The position numbers and the translations under genes were made by a program. The notes below the pieces were generated by a model. It was not told the DNA's origin and made no database searches. It saw only the letters and a program-made list of their open reading frames with translations. Shown one piece after another: positions 23,096-35,859 of a DNA stretch of 64,000 bases. Source of the stretch: Lamellibrachia satsuma (lineage: Eukaryota > Annelida > Polychaeta > Sabellida > Siboglinidae); assembly GCA_033239005.1 (NCBI GenBank), contig BSQZ01000061.1:3646001-3710000 (forward strand). The letters are read 5' to 3'. The first letter of the stretch is position 1, and each line of letters opens with the position of its first letter.

Positions 23096-23293
23096 GTGAG
23101 TGTAAATTGTCTGTTGTGATTATATCATGAATGCGGTTCTGACAAGACTCAAGAGTCTTTGTGTGCAGCTGAGGATTATCCATTCACAAGACAAATCTGA
23201 AACGCATCACATGCACACGCTCACACACGCACCCACACACACAGTTTTGTGTGAATTTTTATTTTCAATTGCCTTTTTTATTCTGTCCCACAG

Positions 23294-23422
23294 TTGTCAC
23301 ATGTGATCTTCCTTGGACTATTCAGCTATATCCTGCTGACGGACTTCCACCTTGAAGTCACGAAGAAAGAGTGGGTTATTGTCTTTTGGGTCGGCGTCGT
23401 GATTATGGAGGAAATACGTCAG
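23294..23422 (+). CDS. TRPM exon 12: S1 end, loop and S2
   Basis: Acceptor cccacag before 23294, donor gtaagg at 23423. Phase 0 at both ends, 43 codons. Encodes LSHVIFLGLFSYILL (S1), a short loop, and EWVIVFWVGVVIMEEIRQ (S2 ending in the conserved Glu-x-x-Arg/Gln). Confidence 0.93.
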
Positions 23423-23574
23423 GTAAGGGCCAAATTAAGAGTAATCTTCATTAAATAAAATGGTGTGGATGTAACTAATTAAAACAATTCCACTATACAA
23501 ATTAAAGTGTATTAGCATGTTTGATCTAGGCTGCCAAGATGGTGTAGCCAGTTATCAGTTGGTTAGACAGGATT

Positions 23575-24045
23575 AGTTGTAAATAGATTATAAACTGGGG
23601 AAGGCCTACAGTGACAGCCACTCATATGTATTGACATATAACTATAATTATGAATTGGGGAAGGCCTACATTGTATTGACATTTAACTATAATTATAAAC
23701 TGGGGAAGGCCTACAGTGACAGCCACTCATATGTATTGACATATAACTATAATTATGAATTGGGGAAGGCCTACATTGTATTGACATTTAATTATAATTA
23801 TAAACTGGGGAAGGCCTACAGTGACAGCCACTCATATGTATTGACGTCTAACTATAATTATGAATTGGGGAAGGCCTACATTGTATTGACATTTAACTAT
23901 AATTATAAACTGGGGAAGGCCTACAGTGACAGCCACTTATATGTATTGACATATAACTATAATTATGAATTGGGGAAGGCCTACATTGTATAGACATTTA
24001 ACTATAATTATAAACTGGGGAAGGCCTACAGTGACAGCGACTCAT
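23575..24045 (+). repeat. ~105-bp tandem array, about 4.5 copies
   Basis: Each unit has two related halves containing tataaactggggaaggccta and tatgaattggggaaggccta. Units begin near 23591, 23695, 23801, 23906 and 24011. A 120-residue open frame through it is a repeat artefact. Intronic. Confidence 0.9.
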
Positions 24046-24889
24046 ATATTGACACATATATAATTAGGTGATATTCTTCTTCGCATGAATGATTTTATGA
24101 TATGTTCTGTCGAACTTCCTCTTATTTATTTCCCACTTTGAAACAAGTAACTTTTCTTAAGATAAATGTGTAATAATGACCATAAAGCAGTTCAAACAAT
24201 GTGTAATGCCGGTTGATATGTCTGCGTGTGTTTGCCTGCATTTGCTGAACATTAATTGAAAATGAGAGCTGCAAGAATAACCATATTTGGACCATGTTTA
24301 TTCAGTGAAGCTTTTGATTTTAGGTCAGATATCTAGGTCAATAAAGTTTTTTTAAGGAATACAAATAACTGAAGTTACAGCCAAACCAGGGGCCCTACAT
24401 AAATGACAAAACCACACCAGTGTAATAGATACTTATGTGTATGATCTTTTTCATATTGATAAATTATGCATGTTATAAGAACAGTGTGATAGATGGGGGG
24501 TGGGTGGGTGTGGGGGTGTGGGTGGGTGGGTGGGTGGGCACGTGCGTGCTTGTGCATGCATGCATGCACGGGTGTGGAGTTAGTTGGTTATTTCTATCAG
24601 ACCCTCTGGTGAAATATATGGGTAACTTGGCATTCTTTGAAAGCATTTTCACTAAATATTTTCACCTCAACGGTAGGGTAAGGAGCATACATTGTTTTGA
24701 AGTAATACAAAGTCTGCAAAAATAGCCAGTGCACTTTTGTTGTACTAACATAAAAACATAATAACACAAGTAAATGCATTTGTGCAAATGCGAATCGAGT
24801 TAAAATGAAAGTACCAGCTACTTATTTGATTAAATGTGGAATATATCCAAAGTAATGAAAAATAAAGTTATACTTGTAAATTTTATGGG
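24046..24889. other. Intron with a G-rich run
   Basis: Contains a G-rich stretch at 24494-24540 (ggggggtgggtgggtgtggg and following gggtg units), a potential G-quadruplex on the sense strand, followed by gcatgcatgcatgc. Nothing else was recognised. Confidence 0.6.
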
Positions 24890-25396
24890 TGGATGACTGA
24901 AATGTTCTGTTATCTAGATGTAGAATGATGTAACAAGATTTAAATTGTCGTGTTCGTTGTGTGGATGACCGAAGTGTTCTGTTATCTAGATGTGGAATTA
25001 TGTAACAAGACTTAACTTGCCGTGTTCGTTGTGTGGATGACTGAAGTGTTCTGTTATCTAGATGTGGAATGATGTAACAAGATTTAACTTGTCATGTTCA
25101 TTGTGTGGGTAACTTAAATGTTATCTAGATGTGGAATGACATATTTAACTTGTCATATTCATTGTGTGGATGACTGAAATGTTCTGTTATCTACATGTGG
25201 AATGACATAAGAAGATTTAACTTGTCATGTTCATTGTGTGGATGACTGAAATGTTCTGTTATCTAGATGTGGAATGACAGATTTAACTTGTCATGTTCAA
25301 TGTGTGAATGACTGAAATGTTCTGTTATCTAGATGTGGAATGACAAATTTAACTAACTTGTCAATGTGTGGATGACTGAAATGTTCTGTTATTTAG
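24890..25396 (+). repeat. 66-72 bp tandem array containing copies of the exon 13 splice acceptor
   Basis: Seven intronic units end in ctgttatctag followed by atgtggaatgatgtaacaag. The real exon 13 boundary reads ctgttatttag followed by atgcggaatgatgtaaacag. The junction copies start at 24918, 24990, 25062, 25129, 25195 (AG mutated to AC), 25267 and 25333, and the true exon starts at 25397. Confidence 0.9.
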
Positions 25397-25678
25397 ATGC
25401 GGAATGATGTAAACAGATTTAAGAACAAGATTGATGGCTTTAGGCACCACTTCAAAGACATGTGGAACTTCCTGGATGCAGTTACCTTGATTGCTTTCTT
25501 CGTTGGCTTCTTATTTCGATATGTGTCCCCACACTACATGATCATGAGGACCATTTCCTGTCTCGAGGTAGCACGAATCATCTTTGCATTGGATTTGATG
25601 TTATTCTATCTACGGACGCTGGATATCTACTATTTACATCGGAAACTTGGACCACAACTTGTCATGATTACGGAAATG
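25397..25678 (+). CDS. TRPM exon 13: S3, S4 and S4-S5 linker
   Basis: Acceptor gttatttag before 25397, donor gtaaga at 25679. Phase 0 at both ends, 94 codons. Encodes FKDMWNFLDAVTLIAFFVGF (S3), then CLEVARIIFALDLMLFYLRT (S4) and HRKLGPQLVMITEM (linker with the conserved LGPxLxMIxxM motif). It is the last repeat unit of the upstream tandem array. Confidence 0.95.
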
Positions 25679-25884
25679 GTAAGATATGTGTGCAATGTGT
25701 TCCCCATCGTTGACATTTATCAGTATGGTAACATGCTCTTAGACATTTTCGGTTGTTCTGTCACATTTGATAAATGCTGTCTGTGGAAGAAACACTTCAT
25801 AATTTGTCTTTTTTGGATAACTTGTCAAGTAACTTATTAAAACAATGATCGAATAACAATGCTAGGAGTAACTGTTGTTTTTAG

Positions 25885-26059
25885 ATGGTGGACATGTGGT
25901 ACGTCATTATCATCATCATGGTGTTTGTGGTGGCCTACGGGGTTGCTTTGCAAGCAATCCTCTACCCAAATTCACCACTTGACTTCACACTCATGAGCAA
26001 GATGTTCAAGAAGGCATATTTCCAGATTTATGGGGAACTCTTTCTTGAGGAATTGGGAG
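25885..26059 (+). CDS. TRPM exon 14: S5 and pore helix
   Basis: Acceptor gtttttag before 25885, donor gtacgt at 26060. Phase 0 in, 1 nt out. Encodes MVDMWYVIIIIMVFVVAYGV (S5) and KKAYFQIYGELFLEEL (pore helix and filter entry). IYGELxLEE is close to the TRPM2-like pore signature. Confidence 0.95.
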
Positions 26060-26159
26060 GTACGTTGATTTTCAACTATCAGAAAGAGCGGTAGTGATTT
26101 GATAAATTAGCTCAATATACCAAAAATGGGAATATTCAGCCAGTCAGCAATATCGTAAC

Positions 26160-26230
26160 ATCAGTACATGCACGCATGCACGCACGCATGCATGCACACA
26201 CGCACGCATGCACACACACACACACACAGA
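26160..26230. repeat. (GCATGCAC)n / (CA)n microsatellite
   Basis: Purine-pyrimidine alternating tract (gcatgcacgcacgcatgcat, then cacacaca) in the intron between the two pore exons. Confidence 0.85.
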
Positions 26231-26442
26231 TAGTCTGGTTGTTAGCAGCATTGAAAGATCCAAAGAGGTAAAAGAAAAAATGGGATGGATTAACATCAAG
26301 CATTGGACAGATGGTGGACTTGAAGTGGCTAGAGAGACTGCAAGGAGATGACAACGAACAATCTAACTAATTAGTTACATACGAAGAAGTAAGTCGATAC
26401 TAAAGGTGGAAAACTTATGTGAAGTGTATGTTTAATTGATAG

Positions 26443-26590
26443 GAACTCTGGATTGTGAGACTACACTGATGGCTAACAGTACTCTGCCAAGGTGTCCCCA
26501 GAACACAGACTTTATTCCAACCTTCCTGATGGCTATATACATCCTCTTTACGAATGTTCTGTTGCTCAATCTTCTCATCGCGATGTTCAG
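26443..26590 (+). CDS. TRPM exon 15: outer pore turret and S6
   Basis: Acceptor aattgatag before 26443, donor gtgagc at 26591. 2 nt in, 2 nt out. Encodes TLDCETTLMANSTLPRCPQN, with the cysteine pair typical of the TRPM pore turret, then PTFLMAIYILFTNVLLLNLL and IAMF (S6 with the 'TNxLLxNLLIAMF' motif). Confidence 0.96.
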
Positions 26591-27052
26591 GTGAGCAAAC
26601 ATTTTAGTTTAGCTACGTATGATGCCATGGCAACATACAGGTGCAAAGTGATAGCCCTTGGTACTTACACACCATGCTTGGCATAGAACTTTTGCTTTTG
26701 ATGGCGAGGACTGTGTATCTCATTGCTCAGATTGCGATATTAGTAGCTGTCCATTTGATCTAATAGGAGGTGCAAATGACCCATATAGATAGGTATGCAA
26801 GCAGGTATGCAAGCAGATGTCTCTTCAGCAGGTAATTCTGAAAAGACATTGGCTTATTCATTGTGCCTGCCATCAAGTGAATTGTAACTAAAACATACAT
26901 TTCCGTTAATGAGTGAATGTAATATCTACCTAGCACTAGCAATTTAATCAAACTAGATGATGTGCCTACATATATTATTGCCAAAAATATAACCCTAACT
27001 ATAACTGAACATTGTTTTGTTTTTGGCACATGTGCAGTTTACTGTTTTGCAG

Positions 27053-27240
27053 CAACACCTTCAACAAAATCCAGATGGACACAGATGAACACTGGTTCTT
27101 CCTGCGCTACTTTCTCATTAAGGAGTTCGATGACCGACCATCACTGGCACCACCTCTCACGATTTTATATCATTTGTACCTGGGCATACGAAAATGTAAT
27201 AATAGTTACTGCGGGAAGTGCGAAAGACCAACTGACTTCA
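27053..27240 (+). CDS. TRPM exon 16: TRP helix
   Basis: Acceptor ctgttttgcag before 27053, donor gtaagt at 27241. 1 nt in, 1 nt out. Encodes NTFNKIQMDTDEHWFFLRYF then LIKEFDDRPSLAPPLTILYH and LYLGIRK. It lies immediately C-terminal to S6. TRPM2-like channels usually read WKFQRY here and this one reads WFFLRY. Ends with a cysteine-rich stretch (KCNNSYCGKCERPTDF). Confidence 0.95.
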
Positions 27241-27386
27241 GTAAGTCTCCACCGACATATCCATTTGTCAACTTGAAAACTATGATTTATATGACTTGCA
27301 AACGTCTGTGATATGTGTGAAATACACTCCATATGTGATCAAATGTCTGATATGTTGTGTCCACCTTAACATAGTCAGGTGTTTTT

Positions 27387-27474
27387 AACAAGATTTAACA
27401 AGATTGCCATTCCAAACAACAAGTTCCAGATGGCAAGTGGACAAGGAAGCCATTGGCTTATCGAGAGTCCAACA
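27387..27474 (-). mobile_element. CR1-like LINE family 1, copy C (~90-bp 3' stub)
   Basis: Minus-strand stub: tail units aacaagattt, then cagatggcaagtggacaagg and aagccattggcttatcgaga, as in the 3' UTR of copy E. Extreme 5' truncation. Confidence 0.85.
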
Positions 27475-27671
27475 AGTTTGGGTTAAATAGGGTTTAAGAG
27501 ATTAATATTGATGTTTGATGTGTAGAAATATTATGACATGATTTAATTTATTTGAATGTATTATTGTCTCAATCTCTATCAGTTTTGGTTTGGTTTCATC
27601 AAATGTGACGTTATATTGATGAAGTTAGGAGACGAGGCCATATTGTGGATATAGTGTTGGTTATATTTCAG

Positions 27672-27798
27672 AGGTGAAATATCTCGATGATCTGGATAAA
27701 GAACTGATCCGATGGGAGAAAGAGAATGTCGATGATTATGTAAACAAAACAGACAGACAGCAGACGCTTGAGAACAGAGTTGAAGAATTACAAAACAG
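27672..27798 (+). CDS. TRPM exon 17: start of C-terminal coiled coil
   Basis: Acceptor ttatatttcag before 27672, donor gtgaat at 27799. 2 nt in, 2 nt out. Encodes KVKYLDDLDKELIRWEKENV, then DDYVNKTDRQQTLENRVEEL and QN. A charged helix with heptad-like spacing. TRPM assembly uses a coiled coil here. Confidence 0.88.
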
Positions 27799-27939
27799 GT
27801 GAATACACACTGAAGCTGTATTTGACTAGAGGTAAAATGTGTCCCGATGTCCATATTACCATCTAATTGCCGATATCCGGTTGTATTGCAGTCTTAATGA
27901 CACTATCCTCTTGTTGCTGTTGTGAAGCTTTGGTAATAT

Positions 27940-28140
27940 CGTTTACCCTGTGTTGTCCCAGTTCACTCAGCTGTATGACTGAGTACCTGGCTACAGACAG
28001 GTGGATATGTGAACGAATAGTCTTCACGCAGTAATTGCAGCATGGCTGAATGCTTCCCAGAGAAGTCTAGTTGGTGTTGGAATGAACAGGTCTGTCAGTG
28101 TAAAAAGAAATTTGAACATTCACGAGGACTGGATGCCGAG
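27940..28140 (+). mobile_element. SINE-like fragment (copy 1)
   Basis: Shares an extended segment with 61270-61440: gagtacctggctacagacag, gtgaacgaatag, gtggctgaat-like catggctgaatgcttccc, and gttggtgttggaatgaaca. The cccagttcactcagctgtat stretch also resembles 63290-63340. No tRNA-like head is visible here. Confidence 0.65.
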
Positions 28141-28735
28141 CTAAATAAGAACGTGCCTTTTACCTTTACTAAAATTGACACTAAGGCAACAGCTTGGACA
28201 ATGTTTTATTAACACCATTTGAATAACCATCGATTTGAATTGTGTTTATTTTAGATAAGTTATATTCACAAAACAAAGAACTGGTGTGACAGAAATGAAA
28301 ATTGTGAATGATTGACTGATTGCGATGGCGCCCACTGCTCAACAGGCATATTTTTTGACGCAGGTTCTGTGCAATTTGCATACGTATACACTATCAGGCA
28401 AAACCGATATACTCATGGTTTTGCATAAATTGTCATCATCTAAAGGCAAAGGTCTAAAATTTCATGCAAATTTTCATCATCTGTGGCAATGACATTTGAC
28501 ATAATGAGCATCAACTAATGAGCATCAACCAAACATGTTGAAGATGAGCGACACAGAGTGTGAAATTTAATGGGATGGGCCACCATCCTCTAGAAAGCTG
28601 AACGTTACTGATATCGATGTGCTGCCCAGCATTGTTCGTGCAATTGCACTCAATCCATTTAATTGAATTAACTGCTACACAATGCTTCACTGCATTGCTT
28701 CATTGATGCCTGACTACTGGTATGTCATTTATCAG
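28141..28735. other. Intron, nothing recognised
   Basis: Intron before exon 18a. The final ~50 bp resembles the intron before exon 18b (shared gcattg.ttcatt and gtcatttaycag), so the duplication includes flanking intron. Confidence 0.6.
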
Positions 28736-28823
28736 TGTGTACAACATGGCTGGTGACCTAGAAGACATGAAAGATATGAAAGATATGCTGAGAAAGATGG
28801 CAGAACAAATGGAAAAGATACTG
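28736..28823 (+). CDS. TRPM exon 18a: alternative coiled-coil exon
   Basis: Acceptor catttatcag before 28736, donor gtgagtgt at 28824. 1 nt in, phase 0 out, 29 full codons. Encodes VYNMAGDLEDMKDMKDMLRK then MAEQMEKIL, a Met/Lys/Asp-rich helix. Fits exon 17 (2 nt out) upstream and exon 19 (phase 0) downstream, but not exon 18b in series. Confidence 0.82.
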
Positions 28824-29248
28824 GTGAGTGTGGTCCCTTGCAGATATGGAGTTAGTTATTGTCTTACTATTTTAAATTGTTCCCACGGTTCAATTTGGAA
28901 TGATATGTAGGTTAACTGACAGCACTGTATGCATTTCTGATGCAAAAAACCAAGCTGTAGGCAATGCTGATATTCTACAATGCTGATCTACCACACAACG
29001 TGGTCAGTTGTTAACATCATCAGTGAAATATTGTTTCTCAGTTTCACTGACACAAGGCAGGAGTGCAGCAAATACATAACATCATTCAGTCTAAATGAGT
29101 CATATAAAGAAAATGTGTCTTTTTGTGATTAATTACATTGAAACAATTTCATTAATATGCACAGTGCAATAGTTGCAAAATTGTTCTGCATTACTATGCT
29201 ATTGTTGATGGAAAATCGTGGTTATATCAAATTTGGACAGTTCCAATT

Positions 29249-31512
<2,264 letters not shown>

Positions 31513-31686
31513 TCGTGAGCCCATAGCACAAATACCGTCACTAGTAAGTGTCAATTTCCTTTTGCTACAGTCCAGTTATGCCTATGTTCTTATGACATAA
31601 TCTACCCAGTCGCCTTTATACCATATTACAAAATAACTCATTGCATTGTTTCATTTACAAGTAACTTTGTATCTGTCATTTACCAG

Positions 31687-31744
31687 GGTGAAAGAAATGG
31701 CCAATGACTTAAGAAAGGTGCCAGACAAAATGGAGCAGTTACTG
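31687..31744 (+). CDS. TRPM exon 18b: alternative coiled-coil exon
   Basis: Acceptor catttaccag before 31687, donor gtgagtgt at 31745. 1 nt in, phase 0 out, 19 codons: VKEMANDLRKVPDKMEQLL. Related to exon 18a (MAxDL...RK...xxMExxL) but ten codons shorter. Flanking introns are also related: gtgagtgtrgt, tatggagttagttatt versus tatggatcattagttatt. Phases allow 17-18b-19 but not 18a-18b. Confidence 0.8.
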
Positions 31745-32225
31745 GTGAGTGTAGTTTTTTGCTCATATGGATCATTAGTTATTACCTTAGATTGTTTCTT
31801 AGCTATGGCTCAATGAGTTACACTCACATGAACAAATGGTCGTTAGGCACATTGTGGTCAAACTTGACAAGGACGTGTATCTTGACTAGAGGTCAACCAT
31901 TTACAATAAGAAATACCTGCAGCAAATCACTCATAAAAAAACACCAGCCACATTATTCCAAATGCATATTGAAAGAAAGTCTACAACGAGAAGGTCCCGT
32001 GGCCACCAGGTAAAACACATATTTTGCACGAGTTAGCCTGGACACACGTCTTATTGGAAAACAGAGTGGCATCCAATTAAAAAGATTAGGCCAATACTAT
32101 GTTTTCTTTAAAAAGTATTGATGTTTTATCTTATATCCAATGACACAATGTTTTGATCTTTTATCTTATATCAGATGACACAATGTTTTGATTTTTATTT
32201 TATAACAGATGAAAGAAAGTATGTG

Positions 32226-32256
<31 letters not shown>

Positions 32257-33532
32257 GGTGTTGGTGTTGTTGTTGTTGAAAGTAGCAAAACATAATGTCA
32301 TGGTTTTTGAAAATCAGAGTTGCACAGGAGATGTTTGTTACATGACATATTAAAGGGAAAAGTGGGGCCTACACACCCATAAGAGTTACTAAGATATAAC
32401 CATTTATACCTACAATTAAGAATTTCACGCCAATTTCATGGGCTGCCCCAAACTATTAGATAACCCTATGTCATGAGTGCGGCAGTCTTGCAATTTTTGC
32501 TAGCCAAATGAAAATCTAAACTAGTCCCTTTCTGATATAGCAGCGCATTTGATTGAAGAGTTTTTGTTTCTTGCATATATACACGCCGCCTTTAGTATGT
32601 CACACCAGTAGCCTAGGTGAACCGAGTTCTGAAAACTACGCAGGTGCTTATTGGTTGCGCTGGTTAACATGTCAGTCCCCTCTTAAACGGAGATTTGATC
32701 TGGATATACCACTTTAGAGCACATTCTGAGAAGAAATAATGATATTCTTGATTGTAGCTGCAAATTAATAATTTTACCAGCATCAGAACTTATTTAGGTG
32801 CATAGCCCCAAAACAGTTACTTTTGTTTCACTTTAGCATGTCAAATGTTACTAAAGTAAAAGTAACTGAACTAATCAATGAAATAATGAATTTAATGAGC
32901 ACATCCATTAATTTTAATTCATTCAAACAAATTGGAATGTGTCATCAGGTTGTTCATAGTTGGTTTGAAGGTAATTAGTTTTGGGATGGATGAATATTTT
33001 GTATTCTTCCTTTGTGCTGCGTTTCATACAAAAATGGACATTCTTTCGGAGATGCTAAAATGACAAGCAAGTTGTCAGGGAAAACTAGCCAGGTACAAGG
33101 AGAGGTGGAACACTGCATCCCAGTTCTCCTCACTAAATCTAAAATAAATCTAAAAATGGCTGCACAGTACTTTATCTCTGTCATAAACGATCCTGCAGTT
33201 TCTGAAGATTTTCTACAGATGCACATATATTACACTGTAACCAGATTACACTAGTGGACCAAGTATACTTGCTACAGGAGACTAGTTTAGAGGTGTGAGA
33301 AAATACTTTTTGCGACAACAAACATCTTTTGTTCATGGAACTTACCAAAATGAATGATCCTACCATCCTTATTACAGCACATGGAATGCAAGTGGTCTGG
33401 GTATGCAAAAAGAAACTGATTGGCTGAAAATGTTTTAAATAAGCCCATAGTGTCCCCGCTCTCCTCTAATGTAGAGTACATAATTTTATTATGCACAATT
33501 CATGGTGCACCATTGCATCTGATTTGTTTCAG
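31745..33532. other. Intron with short tandem and GTT repeats
   Basis: Three ~47-bp units (gttttatcttatatccaatg...acacaatgttttgat) lie at 32118-32213. A (GTT)n tract lies at 32224-32280. An 80-codon ORF at 33012-33254 resembles nothing known. No exon with matching phase was recognised. Confidence 0.55.
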
Positions 33533-33577
33533 GTTGACAAATTTGCTGCTTTGCTGGAGGCGAACAGATTAAAGTAG
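33533..33577 (+). CDS. TRPM exon 19: terminal exon with stop
   Basis: Acceptor gatttgtttcag before 33533. Phase 0: VDKFAALLEANRLK then TAG at 33575-33577. Continues the coiled coil of either exon 18a or 18b and ends the protein. Confidence 0.75.
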   Translation, partial: VDKFAALLEANRLK

Positions 33578-33666
33578 AAATGTAGTCAAGCAACAGGCAC
33601 TTCTTCACTTGGTGTCCTAGTATTGATCTTCACAATTTCACCAGACAGTTGAGTAGGCACTAACCT

Positions 33667-33708
<42 letters not shown>

Positions 33709-34159
33709 CATGCAGTATAACTGCATATAGTAAAACAATTTCAAAGCATCCATAGAATGTTAGCAGTTGAGCAATGCTCGCACATCTTAAAAATTGCAGC
33801 TGCATTTTATTGGATGTTGCACATGTGTTATTTAAGACTGCATTAGTAAGGTAGCCATCTTGATGTCACTGTGAGAAGACTCCCGTCAAGTTTTTTGGAG
33901 AATTGTATTGTGGACTGTTCTTGGTGGACATGATTTACTTACCTAGCACCTTCACCTTTTTGGGATATCATTATGAGAATGTTAAGAGTACCAGGCCATA
34001 TTTTTTTAATGACCATCATTTGTAGTATGAAATAATAGTTTGCTTAATTATGTTATTGCATTAATGTAGTTCACAAAGTTAGTTTTGCCTCTGGGTACAG
34101 TTTTTAGTCATCATTAGAAATTTAGTTCCTGTCCGTTAACTGTTTGATTACACAATTGT
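33578..34159. other. TRPM 3' flank with (TA)n
   Basis: Probable 3' UTR and flank. A (TA)n tract lies at 33671-33705. No clear AATAAA near the stop. Confidence 0.5.
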
Positions 34160-34575
34160 AATTGATAGTGTATGCCTACATATAAGCAGATGTGTAAATG
34201 GTATTGTGTGGTGTTCTAGTGTAGGCCTACATGTAAGCAGATGTGTAAATGGTATTGTGTGGTGTTCTAGTGTAGGCCTACATGTAAGCAGATGTGTAGA
34301 TGGTATTGTGTTGTGTTCTAGTGTAGGCCGACGTGTAAGCAGATGTGTAGATGGTATTGTGTGGTGTTCTAGTGTAGGCCTACATGTAAGCAGATGTGTA
34401 GATGGTATTGTGTAGTGTTCTCGTGTAGGCCGACGTGTAAGCAGATGTGTAGATGGTATTGTGTAGTGTTCTAGTGTAGGCCTACATGTAAGCAGATGTG
34501 TAGATGGTATTGTGTAGTGTTCTAGTGTAGGCCTACATGTAAGCAGATGTGTAGATGATATTGTGTTGTGTTCTA
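34160..34575 (+). repeat. 51-bp minisatellite, about 8 copies
   Basis: Unit includes tagtgtaggcctacatgtaa, gcagatgtgtagatggtatt and gtgtggtgttc. Copies are 51 bp apart (34221, 34272, ...). 51 is divisible by three, so a repetitive ORF appears that is not a gene. An aggccgac variant alternates with aggcctac. Confidence 0.92.
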
Positions 34576-34944
34576 ACTTGTCACATGTTTTCTAGCGTTT
34601 GGTGTGTATTTCACTATTTCTAAAGTATGTTGTTGATTGTTTTCTTTGAACGAAATTGTTCATGTTTACAAACTCACGAACAAACGTAGTATATCCGTTT
34701 GTGTACATTCATGCCTATTCCAACTGTTGGAAAACGCAGACTTTACCACATACTATTTTTTAATATAGTCATTCAATTAATACTTAACGATGTACATAGC
34801 ATGGCAAACATGCCAACATCCAAGTGCGTTCGTTCTCATAAGCTGTATTTTCATCAGTACAGAGTCACCATTAATGTAGCTATTTACAGTTATGTGCTTA
34901 GTGTGTTTAATATGCAAGCAATATAGTCATAAACATGTCATAAT

Positions 34945-35200
34945 ATAAATAACTATGTTTAGAAACTCTAACATTGTTCTTTTGTAGTGTCGCATATATT
35001 AAAATCATAATTTTTGTTATCTTGCATTACATTTTTTATCTTACATTAGATTTAACAAGATTTTGTTAAATAATAATATAAATAACTATGTTTAGAAACT
35101 CTAACATTGTTCTTTTGTAGTGTCGCATATATTAAAATCATTGTATTTTTTTATCTTACATCACATTTTTTATCTTACATTAGGCTTGCACAGTTGTAAT
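34945..35200 (+). repeat. ~131-bp tandem duplication
   Basis: Two copies start at aaataactatgtttagaaac (34948 and 35079). Both contain ctaacattgttcttttgtag and tatattaaaatcat. Confidence 0.8.
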
Positions 35201-35859
35201 GAACAGTTATTGTAGACACAACAAAGCGTTAGTAAATCGTTTAAATGTCTGAGTAGATAGCAGTTTGAAAGCAGATATTACTCAAGAACAAAAATATAGT
35301 CATTAATAATATATGTCACTATGTTAGTTGGTAGCTCTAATGCTGTATTTTTGTATTACTGATCATTAGATGGTAAACTATGACTAGATAAATTCATATT
35401 CAGATCCCTCTAAGACAAGCAAGTGGTCAGGCAGGGAAGAATAAATGACTTCATATGTTGTTAACATCCAGAAAATAAAAAAATGTACGTAAGAAAAACG
35501 TGTTGTTTATGTGGTTCATCTGCAAATATTACATATTCAGCTATGCATACATACAACAACAATGGTTCTGGGACGTCCTGAATGGTTCCTCTACATCCGG
35601 GACTTCCCCTCCCATGTTCAAATGAAGTTGGGTTCAAAGAGGGAGCCTTCACATCACGAATTCTGACAGGCTTCTGCCTCTGAATCTGTCTACCACGCTA
35701 CACCAGACCAGTTTTAAGGTTAAAAGGCCATAATCCTATCTTCATGAAATAATGTGGGCAAAGTATTCCTGTAAACATGAAATGTTAATTAGTAACAACT
35801 GGTCGGGCTATCTTTTGGGACACATTAACTTACAGAAAATTGCTGCTGCCATTTTTTTC
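35201..35859. other. Intergenic, nothing recognised
   Basis: Minus-strand 63-codon ORF (35461-35652) resembles no family I know. No repeat was seen. Confidence 0.4.

Noticed and set aside
23631..23993. 120-codon repetitive ORF (YNYELGKAY)
   Set aside because: It lies within the 105-bp intronic tandem array between S2 and S3 exons of the channel. The open frame follows from the repeat period.
32200..32235. Third copy of the alternative TRPM coiled-coil exon (acagatgaaagaaagt)
   Set aside because: Only four codons resemble exon 18b, there is no proper donor, and the segment is part of a short tandem repeat followed by (GTT)n.
34206..34415. 69-codon repetitive ORF (SSVGLHVSRCV)
   Set aside because: 51-bp minisatellite whose period is divisible by three.
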